This document shows, one piece after another, positions 16,854-26,107 of a DNA stretch of 64,000 nt (positions are counted from its first letter, which is position 1; each line of letters starts with the position of its first letter). The position numbers and the translations under genes were made by a program. Origin of the DNA: Dickeya dianthicola NCPPB 453 (lineage in GTDB: Bacteria > Pseudomonadota > Gammaproteobacteria > Enterobacterales > Enterobacteriaceae); NCBI RefSeq assembly GCF_000365305.1, contig NZ_CM001841.1, positions 77,313-141,312 on the forward strand. The letters run 5' to 3'. The notes under the pieces are model-generated. The model did not search any database. It was not told where the DNA came from and saw nothing but the letters and a program-made list of their open reading frames with translations.

Positions 16854-17834
16854 ATGGCGTTACTCAACGTAGAGAAACTGTCCGTTCACTTTGGCGACGA
16901 GGGGCTGCCGTTTCGCGCGGTAGACCGCATCAGCTATCAGGTGGAACAAGGGCAGGTGGTCGGCATCGTCGGCGAGTCCGGCTCCGGCAAGTCCGTCAGT
17001 TCGCTGGCGATCATGGGGTTGATTGATTTCCCCGGCAAGGTGATGGCCGACCGGCTGGAGTTCAACCAGCGCGACTTGCAGACGTTGTCCGACAAGGAAC
17101 GGCGTCAGCTGGTGGGGGCGGAAGTGGCGATGATCTTCCAGGACCCGATGACCAGCCTCAACCCTTGCTACACCGTGGGTTTCCAGATTATGGAAGCCAT
17201 CAAGGTGCATCAGGGCGGCAACCGCAAAACCCGCCGCCAGCGGGCAATCGACCTGTTGAATCAGGTGGGCATTCCCGACCCGGAATCCCGGCTGGATGTG
17301 TATCCGCACCAGCTGTCGGGCGGGATGAGCCAGCGCGTGATGATCGCGATGGCGATCGCCTGTCGGCCGAAGCTGTTGATAGCAGACGAACCGACGACGG
17401 CGCTGGACGTGACCATTCAGGCGCAGATCATCGAACTGCTGCTGGAGTTGCAGCACAAAGAGAACATGGCGCTGATCCTGATTACCCACGATCTGGCGCT
17501 GGTGGCGGAAGCGGCGCACCACATCATCGTGATGTACGCCGGGCAGGTGGTGGAATCCGGCAAGGCGGCGGACATTTTCCGCGCTCCGCGTCACCCTTAT
17601 ACCCAGGCGCTGCTGCGCGCGCTGCCGGAATTCGCGGTGGACAAGTCCCGTCTGGCGTCGCTGCCGGGCGTGGTGCCGGGCAAGTACGACAGGCCAAACG
17701 GCTGTCTGCTCAATCCGCGCTGTCCGTACGCCAGCGATCGCTGCCGTCAGGAAGAGCCTGAGATGCGGGACATCCCCGGTCGTCAGGTGAAATGTCATAC
17801 ACCGCTGGATGATGCGGGGAGGCCAACCGTATGA
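16854..17834 (+). CDS. dppD: Dipeptide ABC transporter ATPase DppD
   Basis: This 326-residue cytoplasmic ATPase energises DppBC. ATG 16854 follows AGAGGTAGAGAG; the open frame upstream overlaps dppC and is not conserved. Walker A is GESGSGKS near residue 42, the signature is LSGGMSQR near 152, and Walker B is [12 protein letters not shown]. The C-terminal oligopeptide-transporter domain contains [16 protein letters not shown], whose cysteines bind an iron-sulphur cluster in this ATPase family. The stop overlaps the dppF start (ATGA), so the two are translationally coupled. Confidence 0.95.
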   Translation: MALLNVEKLSVHFGDEGLPFRAVDRISYQVEQGQVVGIVGESGSGKSVSSLAIMGLIDFPGKVMADRLEFNQRDLQTLSDKERRQLVGAEVAMIFQDPMTSLNPCYTVGFQIMEAIKVHQGGNRKTRRQRAIDLLNQVGIPDPESRLDVYPHQLSGGMSQRVMIAMAIACRPKLLIADEPTTALDVTIQAQIIELLLELQHKENMALILITHDLALVAEAAHHIIVMYAGQVVESGKAADIFRAPRHPYTQALLRALPEFAVDKSRLASLPGVVPGKYDRPNGCLLNPRCPYASDRCRQEEPEMRDIPGRQVKCHTPLDDAGRPTV

Positions 17835-18838
17835 GCCAGACCATGAATGCCGCCGGGCAGCCGTACCTGCTACAGGCGATTGATTTGAAAAAACACTACC
17901 CGGTGAAAAAAGGGTTGTTCGCGTCGGAGCGGCTGGTCAAAGCGCTGGATGGCGTCTCTTTTACACTGGAGCGCGGCAAGACGCTGGCGGTGGTGGGCGA
18001 GTCCGGCTGCGGCAAGTCTACGCTGGGCCGTTTGCTGACCATGATTGAAACCCCGTCGCACGGCGAGCTGTATTATCAGGGCCAGGACCTGCTCAAGCCG
18101 GACCCGGCGGCGCAGAAGCTGCGTCGGCAGAAAATTCAGATCGTGTTCCAGAATCCGTATGCGTCGCTCAATCCGCGTAAAAAGGTCGGTCAGATCCTGG
18201 AAGAGCCGCTGGTGATCAACACCGATCTCAGCAAGGCGGAACGCCGCGAGAAAGCGCTGGCGATGATGGCGAAAGTCGGCCTGAAAACCGAGCACTACGA
18301 CCGCTATCCGCACATGTTTTCCGGCGGCCAGCGCCAGCGTATCGCCATCGCCCGCGGGCTGATGCTCGACCCGGACGTGGTGATCGCCGACGAACCGGTG
18401 TCCGCGCTGGACGTGTCGGTGCGCGCGCAGGTGCTGAACCTGATGATGGACTTGCAGCAGGATCTGGGGCTGTCTTACGTGTTCATCTCGCACGACCTGT
18501 CGGTGGTGGAGCACATCGCCGATGAAGTGATGGTGATGTATCTGGGCCGCTGTGTGGAGAAAGGCAGCAAAGACGCGATTTTCAGCAACCCGCGCCACCC
18601 GTACACCCAGGCGTTGTTGTCCGCCACGCCGCGCCTGAACCCGGACGCCCGCCGCGAACGCATCAAGCTGACCGGCGAGCTGCCAAGCCCGCTCAGTCCG
18701 CCGCCGGGCTGCGCCTTCAACGCCCGCTGCCGGCACCGTTTCGGCACCTGCACCCAGCTACAGCCGCAACTGAAACCGCACGGCGAGCAACTGGTCGCCT
18801 GCTTCGCGGTAGAGCAGGAAGACAGCCAGGTAAGCTGA
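17831..18838 (+). CDS. dppF: Dipeptide ABC transporter ATPase DppF
   Basis: This 335-residue second ATPase forms a heterodimer with Dpp[19 protein letters not shown] at the start is almost the E. coli sequence. Walker A is GESGCGKST near residue 57, the signature is FSGGQRQR, and Walker B is [12 protein letters not shown]. The C-terminal [15 protein letters not shown] carries the family cysteines. It is the last gene of the dpp operon and is followed by two copies of a 16-bp repeat and a strong terminator. Confidence 0.95.
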   Translation: MSQTMNAAGQPYLLQAIDLKKHYPVKKGLFASERLVKALDGVSFTLERGKTLAVVGESGCGKSTLGRLLTMIETPSHGELYYQGQDLLKPDPAAQKLRRQKIQIVFQNPYASLNPRKKVGQILEEPLVINTDLSKAERREKALAMMAKVGLKTEHYDRYPHMFSGGQRQRIAIARGLMLDPDVVIADEPVSALDVSVRAQVLNLMMDLQQDLGLSYVFISHDLSVVEHIADEVMVMYLGRCVEKGSKDAIFSNPRHPYTQALLSATPRLNPDARRERIKLTGELPSPLSPPPGCAFNARCRHRFGTCTQLQPQLKPHGEQLVACFAVEQEDSQVS

Positions 18839-18843
18839 CGTCG

Positions 18844-18875
18844 GTGGTAAGTAACATCTGTGGTAAGTAACATCT
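18844..18875 (+). repeat. Two 16-bp tandem repeats after dppF
   Basis: GTGGTAAGTAACATCT is present twice, exactly, at 18844-18859 and 18860-18875, followed by a partial third copy (GTGGTGAAT). Confidence 0.9.
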
Positions 18876-18885
18876 GTGGTGAATA

Positions 18886-18918
18886 AAAACGGCCCCGATT
18901 ACCCTCGGGGCCGTTTTT
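18886..18918. terminator. Intrinsic terminator of dppABCDF
   Basis: AAAAACGGCCCCGA and TCGGGGCCGTTTTT form a long symmetric stem with a T-run on both strands, so it may also serve the convergent hipA remnant. Confidence 0.9.
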
Positions 18919-18947
18919 ATATGCAGAATCAGCCGTGCGGCCTCGCT

Positions 18948-19302
18948 TTACTCTCTCAACTGCCGCCACTGGCTATCGATCTCCCGTTGAATGGTGGTGA
19001 TCAATGGAGTTGATAGGTTGAAATGGCTGGCTTCACGATGAAAATCTTTGGCGACGTCGTAGAGCTCATCCACGATTTTGAGCACGGCGCTAGCTCCTGA
19101 TAAACCCGCCTGTCCCGCCAGTTGATCCATTGCGCTTAGCGTAATTCGTGAGCCGTGACCATTAAACGCCGTCATATGCTCTCCCTGTGGCGATGGGCTG
19201 TAGACCACATCATAAAACGGCGAAAGCCGCCGGTTGTCCAACCCGTTGTTCGTCCCGGCCATCGCTCAGACGGCGTATGACATCCAACGGCACGCTAAGC
19301 AT
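18948..19302 (-). pseudogene. HipA-family toxin remnant (C-terminal part only)
   Basis: The frame 18948-19262 encodes RRLSPFYDVVYSPSPQGEHM and a helical tail ending SQWRQLRE, which corresponds to the extreme C-terminus of HipA-type serine/threonine kinases (usual length over 400 residues). The kinase core (ATP-binding loop, catalytic Asp, DHxxN motif) is absent. A second short frame starts at ATG 19302, overlapping the stop of the upstream antitoxin-like gene as toxin genes usually do, and runs 30 residues; it may be the old N-terminus. An internal deletion of about 300 residues joined the two out of frame. It cannot be an active toxin. Confidence 0.65.
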
Positions 19303-19507
19303 TTTTGAGAACCTCTTCGATGCTGGTCGGTGTATACGCCTGATGGGTAAGCGTGTTGAGATCGTTCAGGTTGCCCAGAACTTCGTACAACATCAGAAAC
19401 TGTCTGAGCGAGATGTTACCCGTAGCTTCAAATTTGCGGATAGTGCTGTTGGGAACACCGGACTGTCGGGCCAGCGCATCGACAGAGAGTTTGCGATGTT
19501 TGCGCAT
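19295..19507 (-). CDS. HipB-like XRE-family HTH protein, possibly lacking its start
   Basis: The 70-residue frame encodes a helix-turn-helix of the HipB/Y4mF antitoxin type (LARQSGVPNSTIRKFEATGN is the recognition region). Homologous-looking sequence continues upstream in the same frame (AYDIQHNLKQHLKAMRKHRK, to about 19549), but no ATG, GTG or TTG lies at the expected family start, so either the internal ATG 19507 is used (GAAGG lies two bases upstream) or the start has been lost. It precedes the hipA remnant with overlapping stop/start, the arrangement of hipBA operons. Without a toxin it could only act as a stand-alone repressor. Confidence 0.6.
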   Translation of the reverse strand: MRKHRKLSVDALARQSGVPNSTIRKFEATGNISLRQFLMLYEVLGNLNDLNTLTHQAYTPTSIEEVLKNA

Positions 19508-19986
19508 CGCCTTCAGGTGCTGTTTGAGGTTGTGTTGAATATCGTAAGCCGGTCTTATCTCGTTGCGAGGCGCAAACGCTGGCCGGCGCAGAGACTGGCA
19601 AAAGCAGAGGCAGATAGCATGGAAGAGTAGGTTTACCGTGATTATTTAATTTATTTTAACAATTTGGTGAATATTTAATCATGGATTTCAGGTGAGCACT
19701 ACGCTATCTTCTCGTCGGTCTATTTATCATCCGATGCTAATCCATTAATTTCCTCTGTGATTACCCGTAGATTAACTATCTACGGAGCGAAATTTCAGTC
19801 GGGTGGATTATGTTTTTTCAAGCAGTTAAAAAGAGGGAAATTTACTTACGGATTATTTGTTTATTTTTCTGGAGTAATTTACCTTCATCACAAATATCGG
19901 TATAAGACTAATCCTAAAAGATTGTTTTTTGCGCTGTTATCCAGCGCTATATTCGCCGTCACCCTTTCCAGGGAAATGTTAGTTAG
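19508..19986. other. Gene-free region before the cellulose operon
   Basis: This AT-rich stretch of about 480 bases contains the probable bcs promoter. One clean hairpin (CCGTAGAT, TAACT, ATCTACGG at 19765-19785) lies 200 bases before bcsO. The open frame at 19757-19990 has no family resemblance and is probably not a gene. Confidence 0.5.
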
Positions 19987-20589
19987 ATGAAAAGTTATGA
20001 TGATATGCAGCGCTTTAAGGACAAAGCCCAGATAAAAGACATTAATTTCAGGGATATGTCCGGCCAGGTATTGCAATCTGAAACCGTAGTCTGGCCGATT
20101 ATGAAACAGCTGTTGCGCAATCAGACCGGTGACGACACGCTATCTGGCGCGCAACCGGTGAGCATCGCGCAGCCTGTGCCAGCGAGCCAACACGCCCTGT
20201 CCGCGCCTGCGTTGCCTTCGTCGTCGTCCCGCCGCGTAACGCCATCATCTAGCTTGCATGCTGACCCTTCCGGAAGCAATCAGCACGCCCTGTTTAACGC
20301 GATTGCCGCATCGCTGCCGCCTGCTGAGGCGGTATCGGCGCCCGTGCCGCACCCGGCAGCGCCGACGCCGGCACCACAGCCGGCGATTCTGGCGATGGAA
20401 ACGGCGCAGCCTGAAGCGGTGAGCCCGCATCCGTTGGTGTCTGCATCGGCGGTGAGCGAGGCGAGCACTGCATCAGACGCCGGCCGGTTCCGCCAGTTAT
20501 TCAGTCACCGCCGCCATGATGAAATCCATTCGGTATCCAAGACCATGCTGCTGAAACCCTTGCTGGAGAAAATTGCGTTATGCCGTTAG
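19987..20589 (+). CDS. bcsO: Cellulose biosynthesis accessory protein BcsO
   Basis: This 200-residue protein opens the bcs operon. The N-terminal block (YDDMQRFKDKAQIKDINFRD) and the short C-terminal block (RFRQLFSHR to the end) are the conserved parts of BcsO; between them lies about 120 residues of Pro/Ala/Ser-rich, probably disordered sequence. BcsO's biochemical role is not settled; work on enterobacterial bcs systems ties it to BcsD and the crystalline-type secretion arrangement. The stop overlaps the bcsQ start (ATG 20580), so the two genes are coupled. The ribosome site is weak. Confidence 0.8.
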   Translation: MKSYDDMQRFKDKAQIKDINFRDMSGQVLQSETVVWPIMKQLLRNQTGDDTLSGAQPVSIAQPVPASQHALSAPALPSSSSRRVTPSSSLHADPSGSNQHALFNAIAASLPPAEAVSAPVPHPAAPTPAPQPAILAMETAQPEAVSPHPLVSASAVSEASTASDAGRFRQLFSHRRHDEIHSVSKTMLLKPLLEKIALCR

Positions 20590-21395
20590 TTTGTGTTTGT
20601 TCTCCGAAAGGTGGCGTCGGCAAAACCACCGTGGCGGCTAATTTGGCCTATGCGCTGGCCCGCGGGGGCAGCAAGGTGCTGGCGATTGATTTCGATGTGC
20701 AGAACGCTCTGCGCCTGCATTTTGGCGTGCCGCTCGGCGATGAGCGCGGTTATGTCGCTAAATCTGACGACGCGGCGGACTGGAGCCAGTCTATCCTGAC
20801 CACCGACGATAATATTTTCGTGTTGCCTTACGGCAGCGTCACCGAAGATCAACGGCTGACGTTTGAGCATAATCTGGTAAGCGATCCACTATTTCTCAAG
20901 CGAGGCCTCAGCACGGTGATGAACTACCCGGGATTGGTGATTGTGGCGGATTTTCCGCCCGGACCGAGTCCGGCGCTGAAGGCCATGACCGACCTGGCCG
21001 ACCTGCATCTGATGGTGATGATGGCGGACACCGCGTCGTTGTCGCTGATGCCGTTTATCGAAGACAATAAACTGACCGGTCAGCATCTGAACCGGAAAAA
21101 GGGTTACTACCTGCTGCTGAATCAGACGGATAACCGCCGCACGATCAGCAGCCAGGTTTCGTCGTTTGTTCAGCAGCGTATGCCGGACAAACTGATTGGC
21201 AGCGTACACCGTGACGAGAGTGTCGCTGAAGCCAATGCCTCCCAACGCTCCATTTTTGATTTCAGCCCGGTCTCTGCCGCTGCGTTTGATATTGAACTTA
21301 TCGGAAAACGCGTTGCGGCTCTGCTGGATATCAGGATTGGCACCGGAGAAGTTCACGCCGATTTTCCAGCTTATCAGACTGTCCCGGCCAGCTAA
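20580..21395 (+). CDS. bcsQ: Cellulose biosynthesis ParA-like ATPase BcsQ
   Basis: This 271-residue MinD/ParA-type ATPase is needed for cellulose synthesis and polar placement of the synthase in E. coli. The deviant Walker A motif is SPKGGVGKTT at residues 8-17; VLAIDFDVQNALRLHFG follows, and Walker B-like VIVADFPPGPS lies near 120. The family length is about 250. It overlaps bcsO and is followed by bcsA after about 110 bases. Confidence 0.93.
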   Translation: MPLVCVCSPKGGVGKTTVAANLAYALARGGSKVLAIDFDVQNALRLHFGVPLGDERGYVAKSDDAADWSQSILTTDDNIFVLPYGSVTEDQRLTFEHNLVSDPLFLKRGLSTVMNYPGLVIVADFPPGPSPALKAMTDLADLHLMVMMADTASLSLMPFIEDNKLTGQHLNRKKGYYLLLNQTDNRRTISSQVSSFVQQRMPDKLIGSVHRDESVAEANASQRSIFDFSPVSAAAFDIELIGKRVAALLDIRIGTGEVHADFPAYQTVPAS

Positions 21396-21504
21396 GCGCT
21401 GGTCAGTCTAAACCTGTACGGAATTGACATTTTCTGGCTGGTTTTTTCAGCGCAAGGCATGCTTGCGCGGACGTTTTCTATCCATTAAATATCAGGATAT
21501 ATCG

Positions 21505-23595
21505 ATGAAAAAAATCCTGTTTTTAACGTTGTTATTGTTATTGCTACCGATTGCGGCGGTGATTGTCATTACCCCGATGGACAGTGAAAAACAATATATA
21601 TTCGGGCTGATCAGTCTGGCGCTGATGTTTTTGCTGGGGCTGAGCAAGCGCCGGCAGGTAACAATCATACTGATTGTTCTGTCGATATTGACCTCGACCC
21701 GCTATATATACTGGCGGGCAACGGAAACCCTGCATTTTAATTCTGAAATTGAAGCCATTCTCGGCATCGGGTTATTTATCGCCGAGCTCTATGTCTGGGT
21801 CATTTTGTTATTAGGCTTTCTCCAGACCGCCTGGCCGCTGGAGCGCGTCATTGAGCCGATGCCGGAAGACACCCGGTTATGGCCGACGGTGGATGTGTAT
21901 ATCCCCACCTATAACGAAAGCCTGGATGTGGTGCGTGATACGGTGCTGGCCGCGCAATGCATCGACTACCCGCGCGACAAAATGAAAATCTATCTGCTGG
22001 ATGACGGCAGGCGCAGCGAGTTTGCCGTGTTCGCCTCGCAGGCCGGCGTCGGTTATATCACCCGCGATAACAACGCGCACGCCAAGGCCGGGAACCTCAA
22101 CCACGCGCTCAAACTGACGCAGGGCGAACTGATCTGCGTGTTTGACTGCGACCACGTCGCCAAGCGCATTTTTTTACAGGCCACGGTGGGCCCGTTCCTG
22201 TCGGACCCGAAACTGGCGCTGTTGCAGACGCCGCATTACTTCTATTCGCCGGACCCGTTCGAGCGCAACCTGCGCGCGGCACGCGATATGCCGAACGAAG
22301 GCGCGTTGTTTTACGGACCGGTGCAACAAGGCAATGACCTCTGGAACGCCGCCTTTTTCTGCGGCTCCTGTGCGGTGATCCGCCGCGCGGCGCTGGATGA
22401 GATCGGCGGTTTTGCGGTAGAAACCGTGACGGAAGACGCGCACACCGCCATCAAAATGCAGCGCAGGGGCTGGAAATCCGCCTTTTTGTCGATTCCGCTG
22501 GCGGCGGGGCTGGCGACTGAACGGCTGGTGCTGCACGTGATTCAGCGTACCCGCTGGGCGCGCGGCATGACGCAGATTTTCCGGGTCGACAACCCGCTGT
22601 TAGGGCGTGGGCTGACCTGGCAGCAACGGTTGTGCTACCTCAACGCCATTCTGCATTTCCAGTTCGGCCTGCCGCGCGTGGTGTTCCTGACCGCACCGCT
22701 GGCCTACCTACTGTTCAATCTCAATATTATTCATGCCTCGGCGGCGATGATCTTCGCGTACGCGCTACCGCATCTGGTGGTGTCGATGTACCTCAACTCG
22801 CGCATGAACGGGCGTTACCGCCACAGCTTCTGGAGCGAGATTTACGAAACGGTGATGGCGTTTCATCTGGTTATTCCGACGATCGTCACCCTGTTCTCGC
22901 CGACGCGCGGCAAATTCAACGTGACCGACAAAGGCGGGTTGCTGGATGAAGGCTTTTTTGATTTCTGCATCGTGCGGCCGCACATCGTTGCCGCGATTTT
23001 GCTGGGCGCAGGCGTGGTGGCCGGTATTACCCGCATCGTCGCCCATGATTATTTCAATGTTGACCCTTACGTGATGGTGCTGAACGTGGCGTGGGCGCTG
23101 ATCAGCCTGTTGACGCTGTTGGCGGCGATCGCCGTGGCACGCGAAACCAAACAGGTGCGCAAAACCATCCGCATCGATGTGGATGTGCCCGCCATCATCC
23201 ATTACGCCAGCGGCATCGCGTCGCGCGCCACCACCATCAACCTGTCGATGGGCGGGGTGCAGCTCAAAGCGCCGGATCAGCGCCATCAAGCCGATGAGAT
23301 TGAAGCGGTTGAGCTGTTGCTGCAATCCAGCGAAATCTGCCTGCCGGTGCAGTTGGTGGCGGCGGATGACGACATCATTCGCCTGCGATTCGTCGATATT
23401 CCGTTGGCGCAGCGCCGGGCGCTGGTGCGAGTGGTATTGTCGCGCGCGGATGCCTGGATGAATCCGCCCCGGCCGCAGGACCGCCCCCTGCATTCGTTGT
23501 GGGCGGTGGTGCGCACCGTTTGCGCGTTCTTCTGGATGAGTTTGCGAGGTCGCAGCAAGAAAGCGGACCTGAAGAAAGAGGACGTCGCCGCATGA
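21505..23595 (+). CDS. bcsA: Cellulose synthase catalytic subunit BcsA
   Basis: This 696-residue inner-membrane GT2 glycosyltransferase polymerises UDP-glucose into beta-1,4-glucan and moves the chain across the membrane. ATG 21505 follows CAGGAT; the frame upstream is not conserved. Catalytic motifs are all present: LLDDGRR (D166-D167), FDCDH (D214, D216), TED (309-311) and QRTRW (347-351). The C-terminal PilZ domain has RKTIR (552-556) and NLSMGG (579-584), so synthesis is switched on by cyclic di-GMP. About eight TM segments flank the GT domain. The C-terminus is shorter than in E. coli BcsA. The stop overlaps the bcsB start. Confidence 0.97.
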   Translation: MKKILFLTLLLLLLPIAAVIVITPMDSEKQYIFGLISLALMFLLGLSKRRQVTIILIVLSILTSTRYIYWRATETLHFNSEIEAILGIGLFIAELYVWVILLLGFLQTAWPLERVIEPMPEDTRLWPTVDVYIPTYNESLDVVRDTVLAAQCIDYPRDKMKIYLLDDGRRSEFAVFASQAGVGYITRDNNAHAKAGNLNHALKLTQGELICVFDCDHVAKRIFLQATVGPFLSDPKLALLQTPHYFYSPDPFERNLRAARDMPNEGALFYGPVQQGNDLWNAAFFCGSCAVIRRAALDEIGGFAVETVTEDAHTAIKMQRRGWKSAFLSIPLAAGLATERLVLHVIQRTRWARGMTQIFRVDNPLLGRGLTWQQRLCYLNAILHFQFGLPRVVFLTAPLAYLLFNLNIIHASAAMIFAYALPHLVVSMYLNSRMNGRYRHSFWSEIYETVMAFHLVIPTIVTLFSPTRGKFNVTDKGGLLDEGFFDFCIVRPHIVAAILLGAGVVAGITRIVAHDYFNVDPYVMVLNVAWALISLLTLLAAIAVARETKQVRKTIRIDVDVPAIIHYASGIASRATTINLSMGGVQLKAPDQRHQADEIEAVELLLQSSEICLPVQLVAADDDIIRLRFVDIPLAQRRALVRVVLSRADAWMNPPRPQDRPLHSLWAVVRTVCAFFWMSLRGRSKKADLKKEDVAA

Positions 23596-26096
23596 TGACG
23601 CCACGTTGGATGAAAGCGCTGTTGTCCCTGTGTTTGGGCAGCGTGTTGACGCTGGGCGGAAACGGGGCGCTGGCCGCTGGTGATGCGGCGGATGAGCCGC
23701 TGCCCGCCATGCTGAGCCCCGGCGGCGGCAATCCACCGCCTGTCGCGACCGAGCCGGCGCCTGTAGCGGATTCCTCCGCTCTGACGCCGACAACGGCGTT
23801 GCCGGCGATGCCGCCGGTAACGTCACCGCTGAGCTCGCCAGCGACGCCGCCGGTTGCAGATTTTCCGCCGCCGCCGTTGACGACGCCCCCCTTGCTGCTG
23901 CCGACGGCGGTCGACGATCAGACGGCAACGGGCTACCAGCCGCTCGCCAGCAGCGTCTCCGTGGCGCAGATGGGGCAAACGCACGGGATTACGCTGGCGG
24001 GCGGCCAGGCGCAGGCCGGGGTGATTTTTACCCTGCCCGGCGATCAGGTGGTGACCAATGCACGTCTGGATCTGGCGCTACGGGTGTCGCCCGAACTGGC
24101 GGCGCTCAATACGTCGATGCAATTGATGCTGAACGGCCAGCCGTTGGGCACCGTGCCGCTGAACGCCGCCACCGGCGACAGCACCCTTTTTCAACTGGAT
24201 ATCCCCGCCGCGATGGTGGTGTCCAGCAACAACCTGAGTTTTCGCATCAATGACGCCGATCGCCTGCTGTGCGAACGCGACAGCGCGACCCGTTACAACC
24301 TGACCATTCTGCCGACCACCACCCTGAATCTGGAAGGTCAGCAGCTTGATATCGGCACCCGGATGGAGAATTTCCCGCGTCCGTTTATCGACCCGTTGCA
24401 GATGACGCCCGCCACCGTGCCGATGGTATTTCCGACCGACGTCACCCCTGCGCAGGTCAGCGCCGCATCGCTGGTGGCCTCCTGGCTGGGGATGCGCATG
24501 GACGGCTACGGCGTGACATTCCCGGTGATACGCGATGCGCTGCCCGAGAAGAGCGGCATGGTGTTTGGCCGTCCGGGAGACAAAGTGGGTACGCTGACGC
24601 TGCCGGAGGTTGCCGGCCCCACGCTGCAACTGATCGATAACCCGGTGAACCCGGTTTACAAACTGATGCTGGTCGTGGGCAAGGATGACGAACAGTTGCG
24701 GCAGGCGGCATACCGCCTGATCAGCCAGCCATTGACGGGCGATGCCTCAACCCTGTCGGTGGCGCAGCAGGCGATACCGTTTCGCCGCGCTTATGACGCG
24801 CCGCGCTGGATCAGCACCGAGCGGCCGGTACGGCTGAGCGAACTGTTGCGCCCCGATCAAAACATGACGGTCAGCGGGCTCTGGCACGAGGCGCTGCGCA
24901 TCAATTTCCGCGCCGCGCCGGATTTGTTCCTGTGGGACGGCGACACCATTGCGGTGAAAGTCGACTACCGTTTCCCATCGGAAGGCTGGATTGACGAAAG
25001 CCGTTCATACCTGAACGTGATGCTCAACGGCACTTTTCTGCACAACCTGACGGTGAACAAAGTCGGCGTGTTGCAGCGACTGTGGCGCGAAATGGGCGGC
25101 GATACCCGTCAGGAAAGCTATGCGTTGAAGGTCGACCCGTATCTGATTTACGGCTACAACCAGTTCCAGCTCTATTTCAACATTCGCGCTAAAGATGATG
25201 CGCCGTGCAGCGTGCTGCTCAACAACAACATCAAGAGCCAGATTGCCGACAGCGCGTCGATCGATCTGAGCCGGACGCGCCACTTCACCCTGCTGCCGAA
25301 TCTTTCCTATTTTGTGGGCGTGGCATTTCCGTTTACCCGTCAGGCGGATTACGCCCAGACGGTGATGCTGCTGCCGGAAAAACCCACCAACGCCGAAATC
25401 GGCCTGTTGCTGGATTTGGCCGGCCGCGCTGGCGACGCCACCGGCGTGAGCCTCAATCACAACCGCGTAATGTTCGGCCTGCCGACCAACGCGGCGGATC
25501 GCCAGACGTTCGAAAACAGCGACGTGCTGGCGGTCACCTCGCTGCCGCAGGCCGGGTTCAATCAGAACCTGCTGTCTGGTTCGCCCTACACGGTTAACGA
25601 CCGCACCTTCGGCGTTAGAGCGCCGGGCGCGTGGGAACGCGCGCGAACCCTGTTGACCGGCGACTGGGACCGTACGCCGCTGGATGCGGACCGCTATTTC
25701 TCTTCCAACGAGGCCTGGCGCGGTTTCCTGAGCTACCGGTCGCCGTGGAACCCCGAGCGAGTGGTGGTGGTCGCCACCGGCAGCGGCGACGACCAGTTAT
25801 TGCGGTTGTATGGCGATCTGAACTCGCCGAACATCAACGCCGCGGTGCGGGGCGATACCGCCATCATCACCGATGAAAACGGCGTGCGCAGCTTCCGGGT
25901 CGGGCCGCAGTTCCCCAGCGGCGAAATGCCCTGGTACATGATGATTGTCTGGTACGCCAATCAGCACTCGGTATTGCTGGCGCTGGCGGCGTTGCTGCTG
26001 GCGGCGGTCGTGGGGCTGAGCCTGGCATCGATCCTCCGGCGGCTGGCGCAGAAAAGATTGTTGACCCGACGTGACGCGGGTTCAGATAAAAAATAA
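23592..26096 (+). CDS. bcsB: Cellulose synthase periplasmic subunit BcsB
   Basis: This 834-residue membrane-anchored partner of BcsA guides the glucan through the periplasm. ATG 23592 overlaps the bcsA stop (ATGA). A signal peptide covers about residues 1-28. Then comes an unusually long Pro/Ala-rich linker (about 30-110), followed by the jelly-roll and flavodoxin-like domains of BcsB (TNARLDLALRVSPEL, LSFRINDADRLLCERD, PCSVLLNNN). The single C-terminal TM (SVLLALAALLLAAVVGLSLA) that packs against BcsA is present near 795-820. It is about 50 residues longer than E. coli BcsB, mostly because of the linker. Confidence 0.95.
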   Translation: MMTPRWMKALLSLCLGSVLTLGGNGALAAGDAADEPLPAMLSPGGGNPPPVATEPAPVADSSALTPTTALPAMPPVTSPLSSPATPPVADFPPPPLTTPPLLLPTAVDDQTATGYQPLASSVSVAQMGQTHGITLAGGQAQAGVIFTLPGDQVVTNARLDLALRVSPELAALNTSMQLMLNGQPLGTVPLNAATGDSTLFQLDIPAAMVVSSNNLSFRINDADRLLCERDSATRYNLTILPTTTLNLEGQQLDIGTRMENFPRPFIDPLQMTPATVPMVFPTDVTPAQVSAASLVASWLGMRMDGYGVTFPVIRDALPEKSGMVFGRPGDKVGTLTLPEVAGPTLQLIDNPVNPVYKLMLVVGKDDEQLRQAAYRLISQPLTGDASTLSVAQQAIPFRRAYDAPRWISTERPVRLSELLRPDQNMTVSGLWHEALRINFRAAPDLFLWDGDTIAVKVDYRFPSEGWIDESRSYLNVMLNGTFLHNLTVNKVGVLQRLWREMGGDTRQESYALKVDPYLIYGYNQFQLYFNIRAKDDAPCSVLLNNNIKSQIADSASIDLSRTRHFTLLPNLSYFVGVAFPFTRQADYAQTVMLLPEKPTNAEIGLLLDLAGRAGDATGVSLNHNRVMFGLPTNAADRQTFENSDVLAVTSLPQAGFNQNLLSGSPYTVNDRTFGVRAPGAWERARTLLTGDWDRTPLDADRYFSSNEAWRGFLSYRSPWNPERVVVVATGSGDDQLLRLYGDLNSPNINAAVRGDTAIITDENGVRSFRVGPQFPSGEMPWYMMIVWYANQHSVLLALAALLLAAVVGLSLASILRRLAQKRLLTRRDAGSDKK

Positions 26097-26107
26097 GCGA
26101 GCCACCT

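Noticed and set aside
19757..19990. 77-residue frame before bcsO
   Set aside because: AT-rich, no ribosome site, no family resemblance; it probably reflects leader DNA of the bcs operon.
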